Assembly: GCF_019320115.1 (NCBI RefSeq)
Contig: NC_089583.1
Coordinates: 80,121,928-80,185,927 of the forward strand
From: Miscanthus floridulus
Taxonomy: Eukaryota > Streptophyta > Magnoliopsida > Poales > Poaceae
Direction: 5' to 3'
Length of the DNA: 64,000 nt
This document shows, in pieces, positions 11,399 through 21,479 of the stretch. The position numbers and the translations under genes were made by a program. Position 1 is the stretch's first letter. Each line of letters begins with the position of its first letter. The notes beneath the pieces are model-generated. The model did no database searches. It was not told where the DNA came from and saw only the letters and a program-made list of their open reading frames with translations.

Positions 11399-11630
11399 TG
11401 TCTAGACTTCCAATAGAAGGACATTGGGGCGGCCATTCTCTTCCGAGCTACTACTAGTAGTGAGGGATCCACAGCTCCTCGGCGCCTCTGGTCCCCAACC
11501 AGTTTGTAGTCCCTGCTCGCAATACTTGAAGGAGCCCAGCCCAGTGCCAAGGAGCTATGGATCCCTCACTACTAGTAGTAGCTCAGAAGAGAATGGCCGC
11601 CCCAATGTCCTTCTATGGGAAGTCTAGACA
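11399..11630. repeat. Near-perfect foldback: 81-bp arms, 70-bp loop
   Basis: Arm 11399-11479 is the reverse complement of 11550-11630 with three mismatches. AT-rich bases (tatata) extend the pairing on both sides. Both arms begin TGTCTAGACTTCC and carry a CTACTACTAGTAGTGAGGG segment. The structure sits about 180 bases after the TNP2 stop. It may be a foldback/MITE inserted at TATA-rich sequence, or part of the CACTA. A transcript would form a long hairpin suitable for small-RNA production. Confidence 0.85.
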
Positions 11631-11667
11631 TATATATTATAAAATTGAAACAAAAAATTTAAAATTT

Positions 11668-11736
11668 GGGCCGCCTAGGACTCGAACATAGGTCTCAGGG
11701 GCTAAGTTGTGGAGTCTTAACCGTTGAGGTAGTCGG
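11668..11736 (-). repeat. tRNA-like (pol III A/B box) module 1
   Basis: The minus strand shows a B-box-like GTTCGAGTCC and a diverged A box (CTCAACGGTTAAG), spaced as in tRNA genes, preceded on the plus strand by gggccgcctaggac. It belongs to a tandem unit of about 255 bp (11638-11892) that is repeated at 11893-12150. This is a pseudo-tRNA; no isotype is assigned. Confidence 0.5.
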
Positions 11737-11769
11737 AGAAATTCGAAAGGAAGGGAAAAGTTATACTAC

Positions 11770-12185
11770 TTAACCCCTAACTGGTACAGCCACATCACTA
11801 TCGGTTTGAGGAATGGCCCGGCAATGATGGTTCCTCATCACTATCGGTATAGAATTATAACTGGCAGTGATGAGCAATTTCCCAAAGTCATTTAATAATT
11901 TATAAAATTGAAACAAAAAATTTGGGCCACCTGGAACTCAAACACGGGTCTCAGGGGCTAAGCTACAAAGTCTTAACCATTGAGCCAGTGGGTGGTATTC
12001 AAAATAATTGGAAAAGTTATCCTACTTAACCCTTTACTGCTACACCCACATCACTACCGGTTTGATGATTCACCCGACAGTGATAATTCCTCATCTCTGT
12101 CGGTTTAGAGTTAAAAATCGACAGTGATAACTCCATTCACTGTCGGGTTTTAAACTAAAACCGACAGTGATATGTAGATGCTCCT
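11770..12185. repeat. Internal array of CACTA terminal motif
   Basis: Several copies of catcactNNcggttt and its inverse aaaccgacagtgat alternate in both orientations. They match the motif at the right end of the element (21480-21913). In CACTA elements such motifs are the binding sites of the second transposon protein. Confidence 0.75.
11924..11995 (-). repeat. tRNA-like (pol III A/B box) module 2
   Basis: Second copy in the 255-bp tandem unit. The A-box-like TGGCTCAATGGTTAAG is better kept here, whereas the B box has drifted (GTTTGAGTTCC). Same orientation and same flanking tataaaattgaaacaaaa word as module 1. Confidence 0.5.
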
Positions 12186-13290
12186 CACATGCTAACAGTG
12201 CTCCCACTGACCACAATAGTTGGAACATTGCTCCCACCTACCCCGACAACTTTAGTTTAGAAATAAATATGTACCATGACTGCTAGCCCCTATAAAATGG
12301 CCCTCGGTCAGGAGCTAGCCTCTCCATGCATTTTGGTTTTAGCCAGGTCTTATCAGCCATGATACAACATTTTTCTCTCACAACAAACCATAGATATTGT
12401 GTTGTGTCGTAGTCCACCAAAATGGTGCACACAAGAGGTACTAGAAGAATGCTACTGAAGATAGAGCAACGCTAAAGATTAGAGATGCTACGAGGTTCAC
12501 AGAGCCATCCGTTGCAGTGCGCATCTGGAAAAAGGCCATGTACAGACAAGGCGGATTCATCGATGCCACCTTATCATCTCCAACCGGTATAGCTCATAGA
12601 CCACCTCGGTGCTGCTGTTTGCCCTAGTTGGTGCTAGAAGAATGCTACTGAGGTGGTTACATTATAATGTGTTGATACACATTTTTTGTAACATTGACCT
12701 ATACGCAAATAGGTCTTTGTTATCGTATATGAAATTTTAGTGTAAGGTCTTTGTTATCGTATATGTAATTTATTTCTAATATTTTTGTTATTTTTTGATG
12801 TATTTCATTACTATCTAAATAAATATATTGTTGTTGTTAAAATTTTCCCACTGTACTATCTAAATAAATATATCATTTACATATATGCACCTTCACTGTC
12901 GGTTCTACTTAAAAACCGGGAGTGATGTCCATGTCCCCTATATAAAACAAACCGCCAGCCACATACATCGATCCCACCCACCCATGAAATCTCACAGTCT
13001 CATTTCTCACGTTTCACTCTCACTTCTCAAGAAATCCACTCTCTCTACGTGATTTGGTCATGACTCCTGTAGTTTTCAATTATATTGATATGTTGTCTTC
13101 TCCAATATATTCTATCTATATTCATTTGATCTATATTTATATTGATGTTTCTTTGCATTCTACATTTATATATATTCTTATTCCTTGCATTCGATCTATA
13201 TTTAATTATGTTGCCACATTTTACTTGGAAGAATTTTTTGTGCATATATTTTATGTTCATATTTTTTTGGCATTTTAGTGATTAGGTGGT
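12186..13290 (+). other. Spacer between TNP2 and the next ORF, with two TATA-like promoters
   Basis: No conserved protein is recognised. TATA-like boxes lie at 12291-12300 (tataaaatgg) and 12938-12948 (ctatataaaac). The second follows directly on a lone CACTGTCGGTT...AACCGGGAGTGA pair at 12893-12925. The rest is AT-rich, with small direct repeats (gtctttgttatcgtatatg twice near 12713 and 12748; actatctaaataaatata twice near 12811 and 12855). Another short duplication (agaagaatgctactga) is near 12444 and 12637. Confidence 0.5.
12938..12948 (+). promoter_or_regulatory. TATA box upstream of the unidentified spliced ORF
   Basis: CTATATAAAAC lies about 15 bases after a CACTGTCGGTT/inverse motif pair and about 340 bases before the ATG at 13291. 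The placement suggests that the terminal motif has been reused as a promoter element (inference). Confidence 0.5.
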
Positions 13291-14229
13291 ATGAACAACG
13301 GACCTCCCCCACCACAAGAACCAGGTTTCCACCCTGGCGATGAGTCATTCGCTCCTAATGAGGCCATTCTACGGTTCCCTGTTCCAGCTATTGTATGAAA
13401 TATTTTTCAACATCTTTTGTTTTTTATGCTAACAAATAAGTGTAATTAGTTTAATATCATTGTTACATACATATATGCCGCAGACTATATCCCCAATAGA
13501 TTGGCTGCAAACAACACTTAGCTGGTTCTTTATCTCGGACATCGTCGAGAACATGACATCTAATGCAAGTGGTCGGCTATGGACGTGTGAACTCAGTTTT
13601 CCATCCCTTTGAGGGGTGCAAATCATCGGAACCATATCCACGAGATGGAAAGACAGAGCTCGGACATGATAAGCGCCCAATTCAGTGCCGTGCGCATATG
13701 TTTAGAGGCACTTCGACGTGTTAGCTATGATGTGCCTGATTTCTCGCACTTCAAGGCACTTGCTTTGAATGCTGGTGATATCCCCGTCCCGCAAGCAAGC
13801 GAATGGTTTGCGAGCTACAACCATGCGGATGTGGTAAAATGGTCACTTATACCTGAGTCATGGTTATTTATTGTTTATTATTGTAATAACATTCTCTAAT
13901 TTTTTTTCGTTTTCTCCGCATGCAGATTGCACTCCAGGACCTTACCTATGCTGCATGTGCCTTCTGGGCCATTCTATACCAAGCTATGGAGCAACTCGGG
14001 TATGATTGGGACTTCTACAATGGTAACCTCGGCCGGCTCACTGTAGAAGGATGCCAGTACTGCATAAGGACTACTAATAGGGGTAGTGGTCATTCAGTAG
14101 GTTACATCTATGGCCAACCATTCTTTCGGTATTATGAGGCATGAGAGAGTGCACTCATACGGGCATTGGACTTCATCGATACAAGTGGATACATAATCTG
14201 TGACATCATTTACCATATATGGCTATAGA
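13291..14229 (+). pseudogene. Unidentified spliced transposon ORF (faint dsRBD-like look)
   Basis: I do not recognise this protein with confidence. An ATG at 13291 opens MNNGPPPPQEPGFHPGDES. GT-AG introns are plausible at 13393-13483 and 13833-13925. Exon 2 reads SPIDWLQTTLSWFF, LWTCELSFPSL, then after a stop/shift near 13610 RICLEALRRV and DFSHFKALAL. Exon 3 reads IALQDLTYAACAFWAILYQAM and YDWDFYNGN up to a stop at 14142, with similar-looking sequence continuing to 14227. The pattern of a tCEL.F stretch followed by an A-x-x-CLEAL helix resembles double-stranded RNA-binding domains, but this is a guess. It sits between CACTA motif arrays, so I take it as transposon cargo. Confidence 0.4.
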
Positions 14230-14409
14230 GGCATGTTAGTGTACGTGGCCCGATCGAACTCGGCAGTGATTCCGATAGTAATTAATGTTTATTAGGTTGG
14301 TTTCAAGGTCAGTTTAATTGGGTTCTAATTTTAATTTGTACGCTTTGTGTGTTTAATTATTGTCATGTATGTAATCGTGTAACATTTGTTGGGCAACTAA
14401 AAATATACA

Positions 14410-15410
14410 TTCCGGTGTCGTATTCATCTAAACCTTTTTCTTAGGCTTCCACGTGCCACGTGTGAAGAAAACACCAAGTTTGGGATTTTTCGGAGATGGT
14501 TTGCTACTTTCTGAGGTTTAATTGAATTTTCACGCGATGACACCGATTGATTATAGGTTGAACTGAGTCTACCCACGAAAAGATCCAGAATGGTGCCAAA
14601 CTTTTACATAGGCTCACCGATTAATTATAGGTTGAACTAAGTCTATCCACGAAAAGATCCAGAATGGTGCCAAACTTTTACATAGGCTCTAATGTGCCCT
14701 AGGGATAAGATTTTTGTGGAGGTGGATGACAAAATGTATTGGGTCCAAGATGAAATTCACCCTCTTTTGTCTCATTCGGCACAGAGAAAAATATAATAAA
14801 TAAAAAAACTGATCAGAAAAACCTCAGATCCTGTGTGGGGTCTTAATTTGGGTGTACATGCTTGCCAAAAAAAATTTCAAGCCATTTTGATATAGGCGGA
14901 GTATACATGCTTCACAGAGATACATGTGCCTTTTCACGAACCATGACTATACACATAGGTTATTAAGGTTTCTGTGGTTTATAGGTATTCCGGTGTTGTA
15001 TTCGTCTCAAACTTTTTCTTTGGCTTACACGTGCCACGTGTGAAGGAAACACCAAGTTTGAGATTTTTTTGAGATGGTTTGCTACTTTCTGAGGTTTAAT
15101 TGAATTTCCACGCGACGACACCGATTAATTATAGGTTGAACTGAGTCTACTTACGAAAAGATCCAGAATGGTGCCAACCTTTTACACAGGATCTAATGTG
15201 CCCTAGGGATAAGAATTTTATTGAGGTGGATGAAAAAATCTATTAGGTCCAAGATGAAATTCACCCTCTTTTATCTCATTCAGCACACAAAAAAATATAA
15301 TAAATAAAAAAACTGATTAGAAAAACCTAAGATCATGTGTGGGGTCTTAATTTGGGTGTACCAGCTTACGAAAAAAAATTTCAAGCCATTTCAACATAGG
15401 AATACATATG
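14410..15410. repeat. Tandem duplication with a unit of about 578 bp
   Basis: A block starting attccggtgtcgtattc at about 14410 is repeated at about 14988, with many point differences. Both copies carry ccacgtgccacgtgtgaa and gaaaagatccagaatggtgcc. Inside the first copy a 74-bp piece (caccgatt...acataggct) is itself duplicated at 14542-14689. The sequence is non-coding and lies within the CACTA. Confidence 0.75.
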
Positions 15411-15573
15411 CTTCTATTTATTCAGTATATAAAAGAAATTTTGTAATATATAAACATCACTGTCGGTTTCAAAAAACCGGCATTAATGAGAATAAACCGA
15501 CAGAGATACTGTTTATCATTGTCGGTTTATTTTGAAAACCGATAGTGATATATAAAAAATTAAAAAAAATGTG

Positions 15574-15640
15574 CCAGCCCTCGGGTTTGAGCGTGGGTCT
15601 CGGGCTGCAGATTTCAGAGACTTAACCACTGCGCTAGTAT
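15574..15640 (-). repeat. tRNA-like (pol III A/B box) module 3
   Basis: The minus strand carries an A-box-like TAGCGCAGTGGTTAAG and a diverged B box (GCTCAAACCC), in the same orientation and order as the other modules. Confidence 0.45.
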
Positions 15641-15717
15641 AGGATATGTGCCAAGAGTTATTTACTTTTTTTACCTTTAGGCCGCTTAAAAAATTATAAA
15701 ATAGAACAAAAAATTTT

Positions 15718-15786
15718 GGGCCGCCTGGGACTCGAACACATGTCTCGGGGGCTAAGTTGAGGGGTCTTAACCGTTGCGCCAGTAGG
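15718..15786 (-). repeat. tRNA-like (pol III A/B box) module 4 (best preserved)
   Basis: The minus strand reads TGGCGCAACGG (good A box), then 33 bases, then GTTCGAGTCCC (good B box), followed by AGGCGGCCC. The box spacing fits a tRNA gene. Cloverleaf arms beyond the T arm are not convincing by eye, so I call it tRNA-derived rather than a tRNA gene. Confidence 0.55.
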
Positions 15787-15925
15787 AGTTCAAAAGAAAA
15801 CAAAAACTTATCCTACTTAACACCTAACTACTACACCACATCACTGCCGGTTTGGAGAATGACCTAGCAGTGATGTACCCTATCACTGTCGGTTTACAAG
15901 CAGAACCGGTAGTGATGAGCTACTG

Positions 15926-15935
15926 GTATAAAAAT
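15926..15935 (+). promoter_or_regulatory. TATA box downstream of CACTA motif array
   Basis: GTATAAAAAT follows an inverted pair of CACTGTCGGTT motifs by about 10 bases and precedes a GC-rich leader (15960-16200). It is the likely promoter of the genes at 17148-21265, mirroring the arrangement at 12938. Confidence 0.45.
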
Positions 15936-15959
15936 GGCACGGGTTGAAATTATCCAAAT

Positions 15960-16200
15960 TTATTTCAACCCTGCGCCAACCCCTCCCCCCGCGCCGCCGG
16001 AGCACCACCCCATGCCGGAGCACCGCCCCACACCGTCCACCTCCCCACGCCGGATCACCGCCCCACGCTAGAGCACCACCCCACGCCGTCCACCACCCCA
16101 AGCCGGAGCACCGTGCCATCCGTGCCAAGCCAGAGCACCGCGCCGTTCGGAGCACCACGCCGTCCATCCCACTGTCGAGGCCTTCAGGAGCACGCGGACA
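15960..16200. repeat. GC-rich irregular minisatellite
   Basis: Degenerate repeats of the type ccggagcaccNccccacgc occur at irregular 18-36 base spacing. The open frames across it on both strands are compositional and not treated as genes. It probably forms a transcribed leader. Confidence 0.55.
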
Positions 16201-16255
16201 GCTGCTTTCCCACCCCCACAGTGAGTGCGTGGCTCACTGCCCGCTATGTGTCTGA

Positions 16256-17147
16256 TGAAATGTCCCACAGCTGCTTACTTGAATCAGTAGAGGCTTTTCA
16301 TTTACCAAGTACTACAACTTATTCTTTGATATGATAATTTACTTGCCATAATTTATGTTACTACTACTTTATTGCAATGCTAGCATACAGTTTGATCATG
16401 AATGTCTAGTCTGTAGTGCCACCGATGCTCAATGTTTTTGGATGTGAGGATGGTGTATATATATTTTAGACCTATAGAACTAATATATGCACATCTTAGC
16501 ATGAACCAGATAGGTACAAGTACAACTACAACCAATTTCTAAAAGATTTGGGTCTTCTTACTCCTTTCACAAATCTCATTCCTATAGCTGATTAGTCACT
16601 TCTAAGTTTCAAGCTTGCGCAAAAGCCAAGATAAAGAAAAGTTAATTGGACTGAGGCTAACTACAAGCAAACAAGGGTTGTTCGATCAGTATCAGGCGGG
16701 AAGAAACAATCATTATTAAAGAAGATTGGAATTTAGAAAGATGCTTGCCTGCACTGATAGTTGTGAAAGAACCTCACGCCGATGGTTGGGGGATTTATAG
16801 TGAGACTGAAGACTCTGAGACATCTCTAGGAGTATATCCAAAAGTCTTAAACTAGCTCTCTAAATCATTATTTGGTTTTTAACGAATAAAAAAATATTAT
16901 TTATATCTTTCCTACATCTAACAACTTTTCTTTATCTTGTATGCATTGTAGAGGGTTCAATGCACTTAGACTAAGGTTATGATGACTTAATATATTAATT
17001 GGACTGAGGCTATGGTCATGTGCAATAGCTATTTTTCAAACACTCCTATCTTTGCAATGGTTGTGTGTTATTCATAAATATATTAAATTTTATAAGAATA
17101 CATCATGTTTGAATGACAACCTAATTTACGTAAATGTATAGGCAACC
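16256..17147. other. AT-rich stretch inside CACTA with nothing recognised
   Basis: No conserved ORF, repeat or terminal motif is recognised here. It may be an intron or leader between the promoter-like module at 15926 and the ORF at 17148. Confidence 0.4.
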
Positions 17148-17498
17148 ATGTCATGGTATGTAGTGCATGTTGGTCACGTGCCTAGGATTTATTGAACCTG
17201 AGAAGATTGATATGCTCAAGTCAATCGCTACCCTGGTAATTTGCATAAAAAATACAACACAGAAGCTGAAGCTTTGAGGGCCTACTATAGTCATCCAGCC
17301 TACCTTGCAAACCATGGGCAACCGGCCTCCTATGGTCCAATGAATGCAAACCATGGCCATCCGCTGGCACTGGAGATTGAAGAGAAGCCACCCACTAGAG
17401 ATGTGAAGATTAGGAGAATTGCTCCTTGGTCTTGGAAAGATAACATGCTTTTATTTGTGACTATGGTCATTACTTTTCTTATTTGGAAGTTGATGTAG
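17148..17498 (+). pseudogene. Cauli_VI / RNase H1 N-terminal-like domain with membrane tail
   Basis: A single frame of 116 codons from ATG 17148 reads MSWYVVHVGHVPRIY, YAQVNRYPGN and KKYNTEAEALRAYYSH. This is the aromatic-rich pattern of the small Cauli_VI (RNase H1 N-terminal) nucleic-acid-binding domain: W/F-Y-V-V-x-x-G...P-x-I-Y, Q-V...y.gn, kk(f/y)xTxxEA. Three in-frame TGA codons fall within residues 16-21; at least one sits where tryptophan is usual. The C-terminus (NMLLFVTMVITFLIWKLM) is a clear membrane-spanning segment ending at the stop. The family is known to bind RNA:DNA hybrids or dsRNA, and tail anchoring is inferred. Cargo of the CACTA, now inactive. Confidence 0.5.
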
Positions 17499-17631
17499 GC
17501 TTAGTTTCGTAGAACCATAGGCGAACTTTGTTTTATGTGGTCAATCAAACAATGAATTTGTTCTAGGTGAACATATGCTATTATTTGACTTTGTTGTATG
17601 TGGACTTATTATTAGACTTTGCTTTAAACAT

Positions 17632-17653
17632 ATATATATATATATATATATAT
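17632..17653. repeat. (TA)n microsatellite
   Basis: About 11 TA units lie between the Cauli_VI-like ORF and the next gene. Confidence 0.9.
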
Positions 17654-17711
17654 GAACATATGCTATTAGTAGTTGTCTATAGCCAAAACTAACCATGATC
17701 ATGTCACAGCC

Positions 17712-20700
17712 ATGACTCATCGTCACCTGTTACCCCATCGCCGAAGAACAGATCGGCAACAAGAAGCAGCTGATATCGCTGGGATGGGAGAGCCGCATGA
17801 TCCGACAAACGGTGATGGTGTCAATCAGGACAGTGAGAACGAGCAGCCATAGACCCCGTCCGGCCTACTCGATCTGGGTCAAAATGACAAGATGGCCAAG
17901 TAACTTTGGTATCATGTGACTATATAGCAACACACGCTAATTAATTGAGAGGGTCATAACTTAATTGGTGTCTCTAGCAGGAGCCTCCGCCAGCCGAGGA
18001 GCCAGAGGGTTCGGGTAGCAAGAAGGCCAGATCCAAGCGAGGCATGTCAAAGATTCCTGTTAGTAGGAATGCACACTGGCACATTACTGAGTTTAATGAA
18101 TTCAGGGATCCAGTCTCACCACCTATAGCTTTGACCAAATACAAGACTATCCTTGGGTCACTTGTTAGGGACTTCATCCCGATTAGGTACAAGAAGTGGA
18201 TTGGGAAAGATGATGACCCGTGGAGGGTTCCCAAAAGTGAGAAGGATTACATATGGGATGTCAAGATCCGAGAGTATTTCACTTTCCCAACCGAGTATGA
18301 CAGGGAGTTAGTCAAGAAAAAAGCAAAAGAAATCATGGAGACATGCTTTAAGAATTTCAAGGGGACATTGTACAAGAATTTTGTCCTCCAAAATAAAGAG
18401 CCAGATTTTGATAGTGGACAGTTTAGCAAGCAGAATGACTTCTGACAGGATTTCAAGGAATATAGGTTATCCGAGGAGTACTTAGCACTAGGTAGGAAGA
18501 ATAAGGAGAACTCGCAGAAAGCGACAAATCCTCATCATCTTGGCTCTCGTGGCTACGCCAAAAAGATGTCAGAATTTGAAGTAGAACTTCAAAAGATGGA
18601 TCGCCTTGCTGAGGAAGGTGTTCAGATTGAGACCGCCGATTGGGAGGCCAGATCGGTATTATACTGTATAGGGAGGAATGTACGGCACGCCGAGGATGGG
18701 AGCTTTAGCCCCACAAATCAACCCATGAGTGAACTCATCCAGAGGATCTCCCAGGCAACTAAGGAGGTGAGGCAAGGGACTCGTACTTCTAATAGGAAGA
18801 AAGACATGCTCACCCAAGCACTCGGAACTAAGGAGCACCCTGGTCGCACTAGAAGAACCGGTGTTGTTCCTTAGAAACTAGCATTCCCCCAAGAATCTAA
18901 CACTTACCGGAGCCACTCGAGGGGTAGAGCGGAACATGAGGCAGAGTATTTGAGGCGACTAAAAGAGATAGAAGACAGAATGGAAGCACAGATTGAGGTG
19001 ACTGTTGAACCGCGAGTCGAGTAAATTTTGTTGTCCAAGGGGTCAGGAGTACCACAAAACTCTACCCCTACTACCTTTAGCCCATAGTTTAGGGGTCGCA
19101 GCAGCTGCGGATTGACCCCGCTCGACGAAGAAGAGGCGAATGTGCCTCATCCAGTGGATGACATCACTGAACCCGTTAATGTCAAGTTGTACATCCGTTA
19201 GGAATAGACAAAGGACAAGGTGGTGCTCGGCCAGGCCTGGCCTACGGGAGATGGAACAATTAATGGCCGCCCAATTCCACTGGGATACGCTCGCGTCACC
19301 ATTGACAGAATACTTGATAAGAAGTATAATAAGATACCCATTGAGTACCCCATAGCGGAAGACAGGCCGAAACTTGGTCAAAACAAGGGCTCTCAAGTGG
19401 CCTGGCGCAAGTGCTTCATTAAGCTTGACCATCAATTGTCCTCTGATGATGAGGATGACTGCGAGTCTTCGCCCACCCGCGATGATCACTCACCATCTCC
19501 CAACAGAGATCACTCCCCTCCTCATCCGAAGCCATCACCCCCGAGAAGATAGAGGTCTCCTATTCCTCCTCGTCCGACTCCATCTTCATCAGCATCGAGA
19601 AAAGAGACTCCTCCTCCTCCTCTATCTTCATCAGCACCGGGAAAACAGAATTCTCATCGTCATCCTCCTCCTCCTCCTCCTCCTCCACCTCAGCCCAAAA
19701 CAAGATCAAGGGTATCCTCGTAGTCGCAGAAAAGGTCCTTGGATTCGGTCGCTAATGCTCCCAAAATGGACCAACAAAAAAGAAAAAGGTCGTTCAGTGG
19801 CAACGTTACCACCTTGATGAAAGAAAAATTTATAGCACACATCTCGAAGGAAGATTGTGTTAGTTTCTTCAATCTCTGTGCCTCATCGCCTTCATTTTTG
19901 TTGAAGTCCGAATTTGAAAGGCAAACATAGAATAAATACGCTATAACAAGAGACGAAGAAATACACAATAAAGATTTAAGGAACATACAGAAGTACGTCG
20001 AAGATAACCCAGGATTAACCATGGAAGAGGCCGTGAACATCTATTATGATGTACAAGGGACGGGAACACCGATAATGAAGTATGAAAGGGGTACTCTTTT
20101 GGTTCCCGATCTTGAGTATAAAAATCTGACAACATATATGTGCTAGTTACATGAATATTACATGGCTCAAGCAATAGAGACGGACGACTTTGGTTTTGAG
20201 GTTATTATCCGTTCGCCACATGTTTTCCATTATCCTGAAGAAGAGAAGTTCGATGTCGAGTGAGAGTGCTTGTTCCAGCTATGTCAGAAACGCTCTCTCG
20301 ATGTTCAAATGTTGACAATATGGACTATGTAAATACCCTACATGCACGATATTACAATTAACTATTCTCCTGAGACACAAATTGTTAACTTTTGAGCACT
20401 TCCCATTATTTTTATGTAGGTGTATAGCAAAATTTTGCATTCTAAAAAGCAAATGGGATTACATAGGCTTTTTGGACCCCTTGCGAGTCAATGAGAGGAC
20501 ATGTCTAGGCCTCCATGGATGTGACGTGGAAGACCTGAAACAGAGATTGATTGTTGTTTTCGACGAATTCACGATGAAGAATAAAATCCACATACTTCTA
20601 GCCTACAATTGCGAGTATGTGTTCTCAACTTTTAATTTTATTCTTCTTTTTTTGTTAAGATTATTCGATAATTAGGATTCTGTGATTGCAGCAACCATTT

Positions 20701-21265
20701 CGTCTTCATTTTGTGTTAATCTTGCAAAAAATCTGATCGAGGTGTGGAACTCGAAGAAAAAACCATTTCATCATCTGGATGCACCGGTGGCAGTGCTGAA
20801 TTAGTAAGCGATCCTAATAACATATTATTTTCTAATCACACATACCGCTTTCTAATGTTTCTCCTTTTAATGTTGCTCAATGTCCAAAGAAGATATATCG
20901 GTGGGAAGCCGGTCCCATTCAAGGTTGTCAAAATGGAGAGGAAGTACCTATCACAGCCGGCGGAAAACAATGAATGCGGGTTTTATGTAATGTGGGCAAT
21001 GCTTCGCTACATCGGCGGAAAATCGGAAGAAGCTGATAAGTTGGTGTGTATAATCCCTATTTTATTTCTGTCTGTTAATAATTCAACAAAATAATTTACT
21101 GTTCCTCTTTGCATATCATCTTTTTTGAACGACAATGCAAGAAATATAACCACCAAAGGCTGTTAGACATGGAGATTGTTGCACTGCAATCAGAGCTCGC
21201 AAAATTCATCTTAGCCGAGGTATTGGAAAAAGTTGAAGTATTTTTCATTGCACAATCCGTGAAGT
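17712..21265 (+). pseudogene. CACTA second gene: Transposase_24-like region plus Ulp1-type (C48) protease
   Basis: Exon 1 (ATG 17712) ends at a GT-AG intron, 17900-17980. From 17981 a single frame runs to 20328 with point stops only. It reads WHITEFNEFRDPVSPP, NPHHLGSRGYAKKMSEF, AEYLRRLKEIEDRMEAQIE (Transposase_24-like), then KVVLGQAWPTGDGTINGRPIPLGYARV (a domain common in grass transposon proteins), a Ser/Pro linker, and EECLFQLC-type Ulp1 sequence. Further introns fit at 20329-20419 and 20615-20691. Exons then give WDYIGFLDPLRVNE, YNC|NHFVFIL (catalytic His region) and QPAENNECGFYVMWAML (catalytic Cys). The end is near 21260. Eleven in-frame stops precede 20328 (8 TAG, 2 TGA, 1 TAA). Ulp1 enzymes remove SUMO; here the gene is dead. 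Confidence 0.75.
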
Positions 21266-21479
21266 AAAGGACCAGTATGGCCCAGAGCGGCTCGCCAGAT
21301 TATTGTAAGAAGTCCGAGAAGCATTGCACAATCTATGAAGTCCAAGAACATTTCTTTTTTATGTTGAGGGATCGAGATCTGGATAAGAACATTTGAACTA
21401 TAACCGTAACATTTGTAATGTTTAATATTGATAGACCAACAATTAAAATCAATTATAAAACAATAAAATACGAACGTGT

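Larger units (their letters stand above)
15455..15920. repeat. Second internal array of CACTA terminal motif
   Basis: Copies of cactgtcggttt and aaaaccgNcagtgat occur at about 15459-15552 and 15843-15915, flanking two more tRNA-like modules. The last pair is followed after about 10 bases by a TATA box at 15926. Confidence 0.7.

Noticed and set aside
11399..11630. Conserved miRNA precursor
   Set aside because: Pairing is too long and too perfect for a typical plant miRNA hairpin, and I recognise no known mature miRNA; kept only as a foldback.
15944..16268. Pro- and Gly-rich ORFs on both strands
   Set aside because: They are compositional frames over an irregular GC-rich minisatellite.
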